DNA from: Thermoanaerobaculia bacterium
Lineage (GTDB): Bacteria > Acidobacteriota > Thermoanaerobaculia > Multivoradales > JAHEKO01
Assembly (NCBI GenBank): GCA_947259195.1
Contig: CAMYLC010000160.1
Coordinates: 1-53,080 of the forward strand
Reading direction: 5' to 3'
Length of the DNA stretch: 53,080 nt
In this document: positions 1 to 6,706 of the stretch, piece after piece
Layout: each line of letters begins with the position of its first letter
Numbering within the stretch: position 1 is the first letter of the stretch
Notes under the pieces: model-generated
The model's database searches: none
What the model was told of the DNA's origin: nothing
Seen by the model: only the letters and a program-made list of their open reading frames with translations
Position numbers and translations under genes: made by a program

Positions 1-405
1 CCTTTTCTGTGGGACGAGATCACCGTCCCGGTGAAGTACGGCTGCGACCACCACCTTGCCAGGGAACTCCTGCTTCGAGTGGCCGGCGAAGTAGTCGGTC
101 CGAACGCCGCATCAGCGAAAGGGGCATGGCAACAGCTCGTTCAGCGCTATCTGATCGAGGACGCCAAGGTAGATCCCCTGGTCACGATGGTCGCCAACGA
201 CAACTGGATGGAGTTCACGCTGCGCTACGTGGTGGATTTCAAGAGGCGGCGCGCTACCAAAGACGAGCTCTTCAGCCGTATCCTCGACGAGATTGCCGCT
301 TCCGACGGTGGCGTTGCCCTGGCGTCGGCGACGTTCCAAATCGTGGAGACATCGGTTCTCGACGTCAGGCTCAAGGGCGGCACAGAATCAAGGGTCCAGC
401 CGTGA
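1..405 (+). CDS. MscS-family mechanosensitive channel, C-terminal part (5' end outside window)
   Basis: The reading frame is open from base 1 and ends at TGA 403-405, so only the last 134 residues are present. The visible protein starts PFLWDEITVPVKYG and continues with a segment reading MVANDNWMEFTLRYVVDF. This resembles the cytoplasmic alpha/beta domain that follows the beta domain in larger MscS-like channels. No membrane segment is in the window. Its stop overlaps the GTG of the next gene (GTGA, 402-405), so the two are probably translationally coupled, and a second MscS gene follows at 1615. I infer a stress-gated membrane channel. The family call rests on the C-terminal part only. Confidence 0.7.
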   Translation, partial: PFLWDEITVPVKYGCDHHLARELLLRVAGEVVGPNAASAKGAWQQLVQRYLIEDAKVDPLVTMVANDNWMEFTLRYVVDFKRRRATKDELFSRILDEIAASDGGVALASATFQIVETSVLDVRLKGGTESRVQP

Positions 406-1601
406 GCCAGGACGAGACCACGCCGCTGTGGAGCTTCGTTTCCTTGGCAGAATACTCGGCACCGGCCGCTCCAGCGGCTGAGCGAGTGCGCAGTGGATTC
501 GGCCGACTCTGGGACCGGCTCCGCGGGTCCGGCGCAGCCGACGATGATGACGACCGGGTCAAGCCAGCGCCGCCCTCCCTTGCTCTGCGCGACGAGGCCG
601 TGCCCTCGCCGAGTTGGAGGGAGGCTGCACAAGGCCTCGATGTGGCTTTGGGGCAATGGGCGGAGGGTGGCGGCGCACCCGACGACCAGGTGCGTGTCGT
701 CGTCGGCCCGTCGGGCGCAGCTGCCGACGAGATCGTTGGCGCCTGGGCCAACTCCCGACAGTGGGGCAGCGTTGAGCCCCCACGGACCGAGCAGATCCTG
801 GCGGGCGGTGAGGACTGGCTGGCTGGGATGACGCAGGACGAGACGCCGCGGGTGCTGACGCGACTCGACCAGTTCTACCTGCGCCACCACGACGGGCTGG
901 AGCTCGTCGAGCGACTAATCGAACGCCTGCTTACGACTCGAGGACAATTCCTGGTGGGCTGCGGTAGCTGGAGCTGGGCTTATCTGACTCGTACCCTGAA
1001 GATAGATGTCGCCCTGGGTCAGCCGCTTGCGATCCAGGCCCTGGACCATCGCCTGCTACGGGACTGGTTCGGCCAGCTCGCCGCAGGCCGCTTCGACTTC
1101 TGCCAGTCCGGGGAGAACGGGTCGGCTGTCGTCGTCGGGAAGCGCCGGCCCGAGAGCCCTGGCCGCGACGACAGCCCCGGCGAAGACTCCAACTTCCTGA
1201 GGCAGCTCGCGGCCTTCAGCCGGGGTATTCCTCTCATCGCCTGGCAGGGATGGCGCGACAGTCTCCGTCTGGAAAGTGACAGTCCTACCGGCGAAACCAC
1301 GAGAGAGGCGACGCTATGGGTGCCCGCGTGGTCGGAGCTGGACTTCCCCGGCCCACCCGGAGCGATGGGACCGTGCGACCACGCCGTGCTCCACGAGCTG
1401 ATGCTGCAGGGATCCACGACTGCAGAGCTTCTTGCGAATCTCTTGCCCTACTCACTGGCCGACGTTACAAACAGCTTGCACGTACTTCGGAAGTCGAGGC
1501 TGGCCGAAAGCGGACCTCATGGCTGGCGAGTCACCAGGCTGGGCTATCCCGCAGTGCGGGAGTGCCTGCTTGAGGCCGGCTATCTCGTGGGCATGATCTG
1601 A
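402..1601 (+). CDS. P-loop-NTPase-like protein with degenerate Walker A, encoded between two MscS channels
   Basis: 399 residues from GTG 402, chosen because GTGA overlaps the upstream stop; the longer in-frame extension to base 9 runs through the upstream channel gene. After a Pro/Asp-rich N-terminal stretch, residues about 97-107 read RVVVGPSGAAADEI, which sits where a beta strand and a GxxxxGK[ST] loop would be, but the Lys and Ser/Thr are absent. A later stretch, VLTRLDQFYLRHHDGLELV, followed by FLVGCGSWSWAYL, looks like the Walker B and sensor region of AAA/STAND-type ATPases. The C-terminus looks like a winged helix (NSLHVLRKSRLAESGPHGWRVTRLG). I recall AAA-like genes beside MscS genes, but cannot search. 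Likely a non-hydrolysing partner of the channels; exact function unknown. Confidence 0.6.
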   Translation: MSQDETTPLWSFVSLAEYSAPAAPAAERVRSGFGRLWDRLRGSGAADDDDDRVKPAPPSLALRDEAVPSPSWREAAQGLDVALGQWAEGGGAPDDQVRVVVGPSGAAADEIVGAWANSRQWGSVEPPRTEQILAGGEDWLAGMTQDETPRVLTRLDQFYLRHHDGLELVERLIERLLTTRGQFLVGCGSWSWAYLTRTLKIDVALGQPLAIQALDHRLLRDWFGQLAAGRFDFCQSGENGSAVVVGKRRPESPGRDDSPGEDSNFLRQLAAFSRGIPLIAWQGWRDSLRLESDSPTGETTREATLWVPAWSELDFPGPPGAMGPCDHAVLHELMLQGSTTAELLANLLPYSLADVTNSLHVLRKSRLAESGPHGWRVTRLGYPAVRECLLEAGYLVGMI

Positions 1602-1614
1602 CAAGGAGGATGTC

Positions 1615-2427
1615 GTGAACGAAGGGCAGACCGCAGCGACTGACGTCATCAAGAGCCTGGACGAGATCAACTTTCTGGTCATCGCGGCTATCGTGGTTGG
1701 CGCGTGGCTGCTGATCGTCGCCTGCCAAAGGGTGCTGCCTTGGCTGGCCGAGAGAGTACCTGCTCGCATGCGCCTCCACCTTCTGCGGTTGGTGCCGGTG
1801 CTGCGCCTGGCCATTCTGGCCATAGCCTTCGGCCAGATCCTGCCGCAGATCGTCACGCCGACGCCCGAGAACCTCATAGCCGTCTTCGGTGCCCTGGGGC
1901 TGGCGATGGGCTTCGCGCTAAAAGAGTACGCCAGCAGTCTGATCGGCGGCATCGTGACGATCTACGAACGACCCTACCGTCCTGGCGACTGGGTCCAGGT
2001 GGACGACGCCTACGGGGAAGTCAAGTCCATCGGGCTTCGCGCAATGACCATGGTGACCCCGGACGATACAGAGGTCACCGTCCCACATTCCAAGATGTGG
2101 AACTCCAACCTGTTCAACTCCAACTCGGGACAGCGGACGCAGCTATGCGTGGCCGACTTCTACCTCGATCCGAGACACGACGCCCAGCGCGTCCGGCACA
2201 AGCTGCGGACCGTGGCCCTGACGAGCTGCTACCTGGATCTGGACCTCCCTGTCACCGTCGTCTTGAGCGAGAAGCCGTGGGGAACCCACTACAGGCTCAA
2301 GGCCTACCCCGTGGACGTCAGACAACAGTTCCAATTCACCAGCGATCTGACGGCCCGCGGCAAGGAGGCACTATCGTCTCTCGGCGCGGAACCGGCCGTC
2401 CAGGTCCTGGCAGCGAGAGGGGATTAA
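1615..2427 (+). CDS. MscS-family mechanosensitive ion channel
   Basis: 270 residues from GTG 1615, 6 bases after an AAGGAGGA ribosome site (1603-1610). Residues about 20-42 and 62-80 are hydrophobic helices. The pore-lining TM3 is recognisable as AVFGALGLAMGFALKEYASS with its small-residue (Gly/Ala) packing. It is followed by the beta-domain signature YERPYRPGDWVQVDDAYGEV and TVPHSKMWNSNL. The C-terminal domain is complete but ends soon after, near the usual length for small MscS channels. It is third in a tight run with the NTPase-like gene and the upstream channel. Likely role: release of solutes on hypo-osmotic shock. The channel family is clear; the gating specificity is not. Confidence 0.88.
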   Translation: MNEGQTAATDVIKSLDEINFLVIAAIVVGAWLLIVACQRVLPWLAERVPARMRLHLLRLVPVLRLAILAIAFGQILPQIVTPTPENLIAVFGALGLAMGFALKEYASSLIGGIVTIYERPYRPGDWVQVDDAYGEVKSIGLRAMTMVTPDDTEVTVPHSKMWNSNLFNSNSGQRTQLCVADFYLDPRHDAQRVRHKLRTVALTSCYLDLDLPVTVVLSEKPWGTHYRLKAYPVDVRQQFQFTSDLTARGKEALSSLGAEPAVQVLAARGD

Positions 2428-2589
2428 TCATCTCATGAATACCAAGTGGCGAGCGCTCTCCGACCTCAACCCACTATCAGGATTTCCTCTCTTGTCCTTA
2501 AACTTAGTTTCAAACGAATCCCGTTTGGGTACTCCCAATTTGAGCACTTGAATCGCCATAGGTGCCTTCTTCAGTAATCTACAGCTCAA

Positions 2590-2672
2590 TAATAGTGTCC
2601 CCAACGGGAATTGAACCCGCGTGCTGAGGGCCCTGACCGGCAAAGCGCGTCTACAATTCTCGTCTTCTCGCG
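2590..2672 (-). other. Decayed tRNA-like segment
   Basis: On the minus strand, bases about 2602-2620 form a good T-arm: a GCGGG/CCCGT stem around a 7-base TTCAATT loop, followed by TGGGGAC and then A-CTA where A-CCA is expected. About 40 bases upstream, AATTGTAGACGCGCT matches the D-arm of class II tRNA-Leu genes. No paired anticodon arm or matching 5' acceptor strand can be drawn. I read it as a tRNA relic or old integration scar. It is not a working tRNA, and a tmRNA is ruled out because no matching 5' half is visible. Confidence 0.5.
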
Positions 2673-2813
2673 GCGGATGAAGTGCGGATGGAACCACCGC
2701 GAATGATCAGCTCTTCAGACGCAGCTCGCGGCATAAGTCTCGATTCTTGAACAACTCACCTTGGTGCCGGAGGCGGGAATCGCTCTAGCACCGATCAAGG
2801 CACGAGAGGCTTG

Positions 2814-2843
2814 AGGGCTGGGGGCGTAGGGGGATGGGAGGGG
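2814..2843. repeat. G-rich tract containing TAGGGGG, between convergent genes
   Basis: Six runs of three to five G within 30 bases on the plus strand, including GGGGGCGTAGGGGG. It lies between the convergent mscS (ends 2427) and crotonase (ends 2894). The TAGGGGC/CGTAGGGG wording recurs in the arrays at 35404-35467 and 35655-35689, the other long convergent junction. The remainder of 2428-2893 holds only the tRNA-like relic and a hairpin; I see no credible gene there. Confidence 0.6.
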
Positions 2844-2860
2844 CCGCACTGCCTTAAAGG

Positions 2861-2884
2861 TCGCTCGGCGAAGTCGCCGAGCGG
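2861..2884 (-). terminator. Hairpin 3' of the crotonase cluster, probable terminator
   Basis: CGCTCGGC (2862-2869) and GCCGAGCG (2876-2883) form a perfect 8-bp stem, extendable to 10 bp, around GAAGTC. It sits 10 bases beyond the stop of the minus-strand crotonase at 2894. Only a short, weak T stretch (ACCTTTAA) follows on the minus strand, so intrinsic termination would be imperfect. Confidence 0.45.
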
Positions 2885-2893
2885 CTCAACCCC

Positions 2894-3670
2894 TTATCGT
2901 CCTTTCCATTCGGCCGGACGCTTCTCGAGGAAGGCAGCGACTCCTTCCTGCTTGTCTTCGGTGGAGAAGCAGAGACAGAAGAGATCGCGCTCGTACAGGA
3001 TGCCCTCCTCGATCGCCAGCCGCTGGCTGGCGCGAACGGCCTGCTTGGCCACCTTCAGGGTCAACGGGCTCTTGGCAGCGATCTTGGCGGCCAGCTCCAG
3101 GGTCTGGTCACGCAGCTCGTCAGCCGGCACCACCATCTCCACGAGACCGATCTCCTTGGCTTCCGCGGCGCCGATCATGTCGCCTGTGAGGATCATTCGC
3201 ATGGCGTGACCTGGTCCGACGAGACGGGGCAGGCGTTGGGTGCCGCCGCCGCCAGGGATCAGACCCAGATTGATCTCAGGCTGCCCGAATCGAGCCTTGT
3301 CGGAAGCGACTCGCAGATCACAGGAGATGGCAAGCTCGCAGCCTCCACCCAGGCAGAAGCCGTTGATCATGGCGATGACCGGTTTGGGAAAGCTCGACAT
3401 GACATCGAAGATCCGGGGTGAGCGCATGGCTTGCCGCTGGTCGAACGGGCTTCTCCCCTTGAACTCACCGATATCCGCACCGGCGATGAAGGCCTTCTCC
3501 CCGGCGCCCGTGAGTACGACTACGCCGACGCTGTCATCGATGGCTATCTCATCGAGCAGCTCCAGCATCTCGTCGCGGACCTGTTGATTGAGAGCGTTCA
3601 TCTTGTCGGGCCGGTTGATGGTGAGAATCACTACTCGACCAATTTGTTCCTTGAGAAGGGTCTCGGGCAT
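2894..3670 (-). CDS. Enoyl-CoA hydratase (crotonase family)
   Basis: 258 residues, normal length for the family. N-terminal [13 protein letters not shown] and [11 protein letters not shown] are crotonase landmarks (CoA binding and oxyanion hole). The two catalytic glutamates are visible in [17 protein letters not shown] and [20 protein letters not shown]. Ends with the typical [16 protein letters not shown]. Expected reaction: syn-hydration of trans-2-enoyl-CoA in beta-oxidation or a related acyl-CoA route, in the cytosol. Last of three tandem crotonases on this strand; the gap to the next is only 30 bases, so they are probably co-transcribed. Both glutamates are kept, which supports true hydratase activity; the physiological substrate is unknown. 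Confidence 0.9.
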   Translation of the reverse strand: MPETLLKEQIGRVVILTINRPDKMNALNQQVRDEMLELLDEIAIDDSVGVVVLTGAGEKAFIAGADIGEFKGRSPFDQRQAMRSPRIFDVMSSFPKPVIAMINGFCLGGGCELAISCDLRVASDKARFGQPEINLGLIPGGGGTQRLPRLVGPGHAMRMILTGDMIGAAEAKEIGLVEMVVPADELRDQTLELAAKIAAKSPLTLKVAKQAVRASQRLAIEEGILYERDLFCLCFSTEDKQEGVAAFLEKRPAEWKGR

Positions 3671-3700
3671 ATCGATCTTCCTCCACCAGTGGGGATTGAG

Positions 3701-4468
3701 TTATTGGTGTTTCCAGTTGGGCGCCCGCTTCTCGAGAAAGGCGGCCAGTCCCTCTTGCATGTCTTGGGTGTCGATCAGCTCTTCCAGGTACAGTCGTTCG
3801 CATTCCGCCAGAGCCTCGTCGAAGGACCGATCCCGGCCGGCCAGGATCGCTTGTTTGAGCAATCTGAGAACCTGCAGGCTCTTCTGAGAGATCTGAGCCG
3901 TGAGTCGCTCGAGCTCCTTGTCGAGCTCACGAGCCGGAATTTGGCGGCTCACAAAGCCCATCCGCTCGGCTTCGTCACAGTCGACGGTACGCCCGGTGAC
4001 CAGCAGGTCGAAGGTCTTGGCCGGGCCGAGCCGCCGCGGATAGAGGGCTGTCGCCAGCGGTGGAATGCAGCCCAGCTCGATCTCGGGCTGGGCAAAGCGA
4101 CTGTCGTCGCTGGCCATGACGATGTCGCATCCAGCCGCCAACTCCATGCCGCCACCCAGGCAGTGCCCACGGACGACGGCAATGCTCACCGCCTTCAGCT
4201 GTCGAAGGCACCGGATCGCACCGTGAAAGTCCTCCAGCATGGTCGGCACCAGCTCGCGAGTGTGATCCTCTACCGCAACGCCGGCCGAAAAAGCCCTGTC
4301 GCCGGCCCCCCGGAGAATCACCGCGGCCAGTTCTTCATCCCGGTCCAGAGTCTCGAGCCGGTTACGCAGCTCCGCCAGCGTGTCGAGATCGAGGATGTTC
4401 AGAGGTGGGCGGTTCAGGGTGATCGTGACGATCCGCCCCTGCCGCTCGACGATCAGGTTGTGGGTCAT
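3701..4468 (-). CDS. Enoyl-CoA hydratase/isomerase family protein, dienoyl-CoA hydratase-like
   Basis: 255 residues with crotonase landmarks ITLNRPPLNILD, LGGGMELAAGCDIVMAS and FAQPEIELGCIPPLATALYP. The phrase NRPPLNILD and the PEIELG..PP pattern, in place of GGGGTQRL, recall cyclohexa-1,5-diene-1-carbonyl-CoA hydratases of anaerobic aromatic degradation. That is pattern memory, not a search result. Oxyanion-hole region AFSAGVAVEDH is unusual: VAVEDH replaces the common ADxxxF. The Glu in GMELA and the Glu in QPEIE are both present. It sits between two ordinary enoyl-CoA hydratases in one likely operon, but no reductase or ligase for aromatic acids is in view. Confidence 0.82.
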   Translation of the reverse strand: MTHNLIVERQGRIVTITLNRPPLNILDLDTLAELRNRLETLDRDEELAAVILRGAGDRAFSAGVAVEDHTRELVPTMLEDFHGAIRCLRQLKAVSIAVVRGHCLGGGMELAAGCDIVMASDDSRFAQPEIELGCIPPLATALYPRRLGPAKTFDLLVTGRTVDCDEAERMGFVSRQIPARELDKELERLTAQISQKSLQVLRLLKQAILAGRDRSFDEALAECERLYLEELIDTQDMQEGLAAFLEKRAPNWKHQ

Positions 4469-4569
4469 GACGAATGCATCTCGATCAGGTCGGTCACCCC
4501 TCGCTTCTCGACCTCGATTGAGACGACCTCGGACTGGAACAGGCCCTCCCTTCGGGCCTTTCCGGTCAC
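4465..4569 (-). CDS. Possible small ORF coupled to the middle crotonase gene
   Basis: A 34-residue frame from GTG 4569 on the minus strand ends at TGA 4465-4467, overlapping the ATG of the next crotonase (ATGA). The translation includes VTGKARREGLFQSEVV and ends VTDLIEMHSS. The frame is open further upstream, reaching into the previous gene's 3' end. No convincing ribosome site precedes the GTG, and a GC-rich hairpin (4536-4563) lies inside it. It may be a real leader peptide, the tail of a lost gene, or chance. Confidence 0.2.
   Translation of the reverse strand: MTGKARREGLFQSEVVSIEVEKRGVTDLIEMHSS
4536..4563 (-). terminator. Intercistronic hairpin between crotonase genes
   Basis: GGAA plus AGGCCC pair with GGGCCT plus TTCC with one bulged base, giving a stem of about 10 bp around a 7-base loop. 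No T-run follows. It could attenuate or process the crotonase transcript between the first (4619-5437) and second (3701-4468) genes. Confidence 0.35.
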
Positions 4570-4618
4570 GGGACCTGCGCCTCTGGAGGGCAGTGGAAGG
4601 GCACTCTCAGTGCAGGGC

Positions 4619-5437
4619 TCAGACGCCCTTGAAGTCCGCTTTGCGCTTCTCGATGTAGGCGCTCAGACCCTCTTGGGCATCGTCACTTTGGAACAGTTGC
4701 TGCTGTAGCTCGCGCTCGATCGCCAGGCCGCTCTCGAATGGCACCTCGGCTCCCGACTGTACGGCACGCTTGATACGCCCGACAGCCTTGGAGGCCATGT
4801 TGGGTGGGCAGAACTGCTTGGCAAAATCGTGGATCTGGTCCATGAAGTCGTCGCCGTCCAGAATGTTGTTCACCAGGCCCAGGTCCTGACCTTCTTCGAA
4901 GGAGACGAGGCGGCCGGTCACCATTAGGTCGATCGCCCGACTCTTGCCCACGAGGCGAGCCAGCCGCTGAGTGCCGCCCGTGCCCGGCAGGACTCCGAGA
5001 TTGATCTCCGGCAATCCGATCTTGCCGCCGTCCTTCCTGGCGATTCTGAGGTCGGCCGCCATGGCGATCTCGAGGCCGCCTCCTACCGTGTGACCGTTGA
5101 GGGCCGCCACCACCAGCTTGGGGGTGTGCTCCAGCCGATTCAGGGTCTCGTTGGCGTGCAGACAGAAGTTGTACTTGAAGTAGGGATCCGACTGCTTCAA
5201 CATGTTGATATTGGCGCCGGCGCAGAAGAACTTCTCACCGAGGCCGGTAAGGACAAGGACGTGGACCTCGCTGTCGAATCGGGCCTTGAGAATGGCGTCA
5301 TCCAGCTGACACATCATCTCGTGGGTATAGGTGTTGGCCGGTGGGTCGGTGAGCGTCAGGTAGGCGACGCCATCTCGCACCTCGTAGCTGACGAGCGTTC
5401 GGTTGCTAGTGTTTCCTTCGGCTTCAGGCTGAGCCAT
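4619..5437 (-). CDS. Enoyl-CoA hydratase (crotonase family), first gene of the trio
   Basis: 272 residues from an ATG preceded by GGAGGG. Carries LTLTDPPANTYTHEM, FFCAGANINML, VGGGLEIAMAADLRIARKDGG and GLPEINLGVLPGTGGTQRLARLVG. Both catalytic Glu positions are intact and the C-terminal EGLSAYIEKRKADFKG matches the family. The N-terminal 15 residues before the first strand are a family-variable extension. PPANTYTHEM differs from the common NALN motif, a variant I associate with short-chain enoyl-CoA hydratases of several phyla. Expected to hydrate enoyl-CoA in fatty-acid or amino-acid catabolism. Divergent from the hypothetical gene at 5638, so the 200-base gap should hold its promoter; I cannot assign it. 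Confidence 0.88.
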   Translation of the reverse strand: MAQPEAEGNTSNRTLVSYEVRDGVAYLTLTDPPANTYTHEMMCQLDDAILKARFDSEVHVLVLTGLGEKFFCAGANINMLKQSDPYFKYNFCLHANETLNRLEHTPKLVVAALNGHTVGGGLEIAMAADLRIARKDGGKIGLPEINLGVLPGTGGTQRLARLVGKSRAIDLMVTGRLVSFEEGQDLGLVNNILDGDDFMDQIHDFAKQFCPPNMASKAVGRIKRAVQSGAEVPFESGLAIERELQQQLFQSDDAQEGLSAYIEKRKADFKGV

Positions 5438-5637
5438 AGTCGCCCTCCAGTTGCAATTGGGGTGGCGGACTGCAAGTGGGTCGCCCCGCTGAAGTTCCGC
5501 CTCGGTCGGCTATTCTTACACGTAGCCTCGGGGGCTAGCAACAAACACCTCGCAGATCGGCGGCGGACCTAGGTTGCTCTGGAGCCGTCGGAGTCTTTAG
5601 AATCTTCATTCTCGAACTCTCGCTTACGGCCACTCGG

Positions 5638-6372
5638 ATGATCACGGGCTACAACACCGACGTCCCCCACTCCGGCGTGGTCTTTCACGTACAGACCGAG
5701 GACAAGGGGATCGCCAGCGCTTTCATCGAAAGCCTGGTCTACGTCGGCGGTCAGATTCTGGCCAAGAAGAGAACCAGCTACAAGAGCGCCCTCGAGACAG
5801 GCGATAGCAAGAAGCAAATCGTCGAGTTGATGGACCGGCAGCATCGACTGACAATCGCCGAGATCCAGAGCGGCAAGTACGACAAGCAGGTCCCGGGTGC
5901 CAGGTCCGCCCAATCTTCGATGGACCAAGAGGAGTTTCTGGAGCAGCCGACAGCTCGCGAGGTGGAGGTGGAGCATCTTTCGCCCCCCGATCCGAGTCGT
6001 CGGAACGATGCTCCGGACGGCGAAAGTCCGACGCTCGACCAGATCATCATGGACTACCTCAACTCGGAGTCGGAGCAAGAGGCTCTGATTCTGATGATGG
6101 ACGCTGAACATGAGTTTGCTCTCGGCGAAACCGTGGAATTGCACTTCCGCACCAAGGGGAGCCTCAGCGGGCAGGTCGTACCGGGTACGCGCATCTCGGT
6201 CAAGATGATCTCGACCGTCGTCGAACCGGCGACCCTGGCGCAGGGTGAAACCAACGCCGACGGCGACTTGCGCTTGTCGGTCGACATTCCCGCCCTACGG
6301 CGCGGCAGCAGTGCCCTGATCGTCACTGCCTCGAGCGCCATCGGTACCGCCGAGATCAAGCAACTGCTGTAG
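5638..6372 (+). CDS. Conserved hypothetical protein, Acidobacteriota-type, two domains
   Basis: 244 residues. The start ATG gives MITGYNTDVPHSGVVFHVQT, the way I remember a family common in Acidobacteriota beginning, so I keep it although no strong ribosome site precedes it and the frame is open upstream. Residues 1-85 form a compact domain (VQTEDKGIASAFIESLVYVGG, then a helical SKKQIVELMDRQHRLTI). Residues 86-145 are an acidic, proline-containing linker. Residues 150-244 look like an immunoglobulin-like beta sandwich (GETVELHFRT; SALIVTASSAIGTAEIKQLL). No signal peptide or membrane helix. Function unknown; it precedes the tRNA pair and is divergent from the crotonases. Confidence 0.75.
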   Translation: MITGYNTDVPHSGVVFHVQTEDKGIASAFIESLVYVGGQILAKKRTSYKSALETGDSKKQIVELMDRQHRLTIAEIQSGKYDKQVPGARSAQSSMDQEEFLEQPTAREVEVEHLSPPDPSRRNDAPDGESPTLDQIIMDYLNSESEQEALILMMDAEHEFALGETVELHFRTKGSLSGQVVPGTRISVKMISTVVEPATLAQGETNADGDLRLSVDIPALRRGSSALIVTASSAIGTAEIKQLL

Positions 6373-6403
6373 GTGGAGGAGTGCGGAACAGACCCCCTCG
6401 CAC

Positions 6404-6425
6404 TTGACTCGGGAGCGTGTATAAT
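6404..6425 (+). promoter_or_regulatory. Promoter for the tRNA-Lys/tRNA-Leu pair (-10 clear, spacing odd)
   Basis: A perfect TATAAT lies at 6420-6425, 11 bases before tRNA-Lys. The nearest -35-like hexamer, TTGACT (6404-6409), is only 10 bases upstream of it, too close for a standard sigma70 promoter, and nothing good sits at 17 bases. The -10 is credible; the -35 assignment is not. Confidence 0.5.
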
Positions 6426-6436
6426 CCCCCGTTCGA

Positions 6437-6512
6437 GGGCCGCTAGCTCAACTGGCAGAGCAGCAGACTCTTAATCTGCGGGTTCGGGGTTCGAGTCCCT
6501 GGCGGCTCACCA
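6437..6512 (+). tRNA. tRNA-Lys(CTT)
   Basis: 76 bases with encoded CCA. Acceptor GGGCCGC pairs with GCGGCTC (one G-U). D-arm GCTCAACTGGCAGAGC, anticodon loop CTCTTAA giving anticodon CTT, and T-arm GGGGTTCGAGTCCC are all regular. Reads AAG. First of a tRNA pair ahead of tig. Confidence 0.97.
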
Positions 6513-6565
6513 ACCTTTTCAATTCTCCCCGGTGCATCAGCAGCGCCAATCCGGAAGAGCTCGAT

Positions 6566-6651
6566 GCGAAAGTGGCGGAATTGGTAGACGCGCTAGACTT
6601 AGGATCTAGTCCCGAAAAGGGGTGGGGGTTCGAGTCCCCCCTTTCGCACCA
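6566..6651 (+). tRNA. tRNA-Leu(TAG)
   Basis: 86-base class II tRNA with encoded CCA. GCGAAAG pairs with CTTTCGC. D-arm contains GGCGGAATTGGTAGACGCGC, the anticodon loop CTTAGGA gives TAG, and there is a long variable arm (CCCGAAAAGGGG). Reads CUA/CUN codons. It lies 55 bases before tig and may share the tRNA transcript. Confidence 0.97.
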
Positions 6652-6706
6652 TATCGTCGAACGTCAGATCCGCTGAAGCCATGGTAAGAAAGGACATTCT
6701 GCTCCC

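Noticed and set aside
2590..2672. tmRNA 3' end
   Set aside because: The T-arm wording is similar to tmRNA, but no matching 5' end lies within a few hundred bases, and the region beyond 2893 is a crotonase gene.
2428..2697. Minus-strand 89-residue frame in the 2428-2893 gap
   Set aside because: It runs across the tRNA-like relic and its T-arm gives the usual false STRVQFPLGT-type peptide; no ribosome site and no family resemblance.
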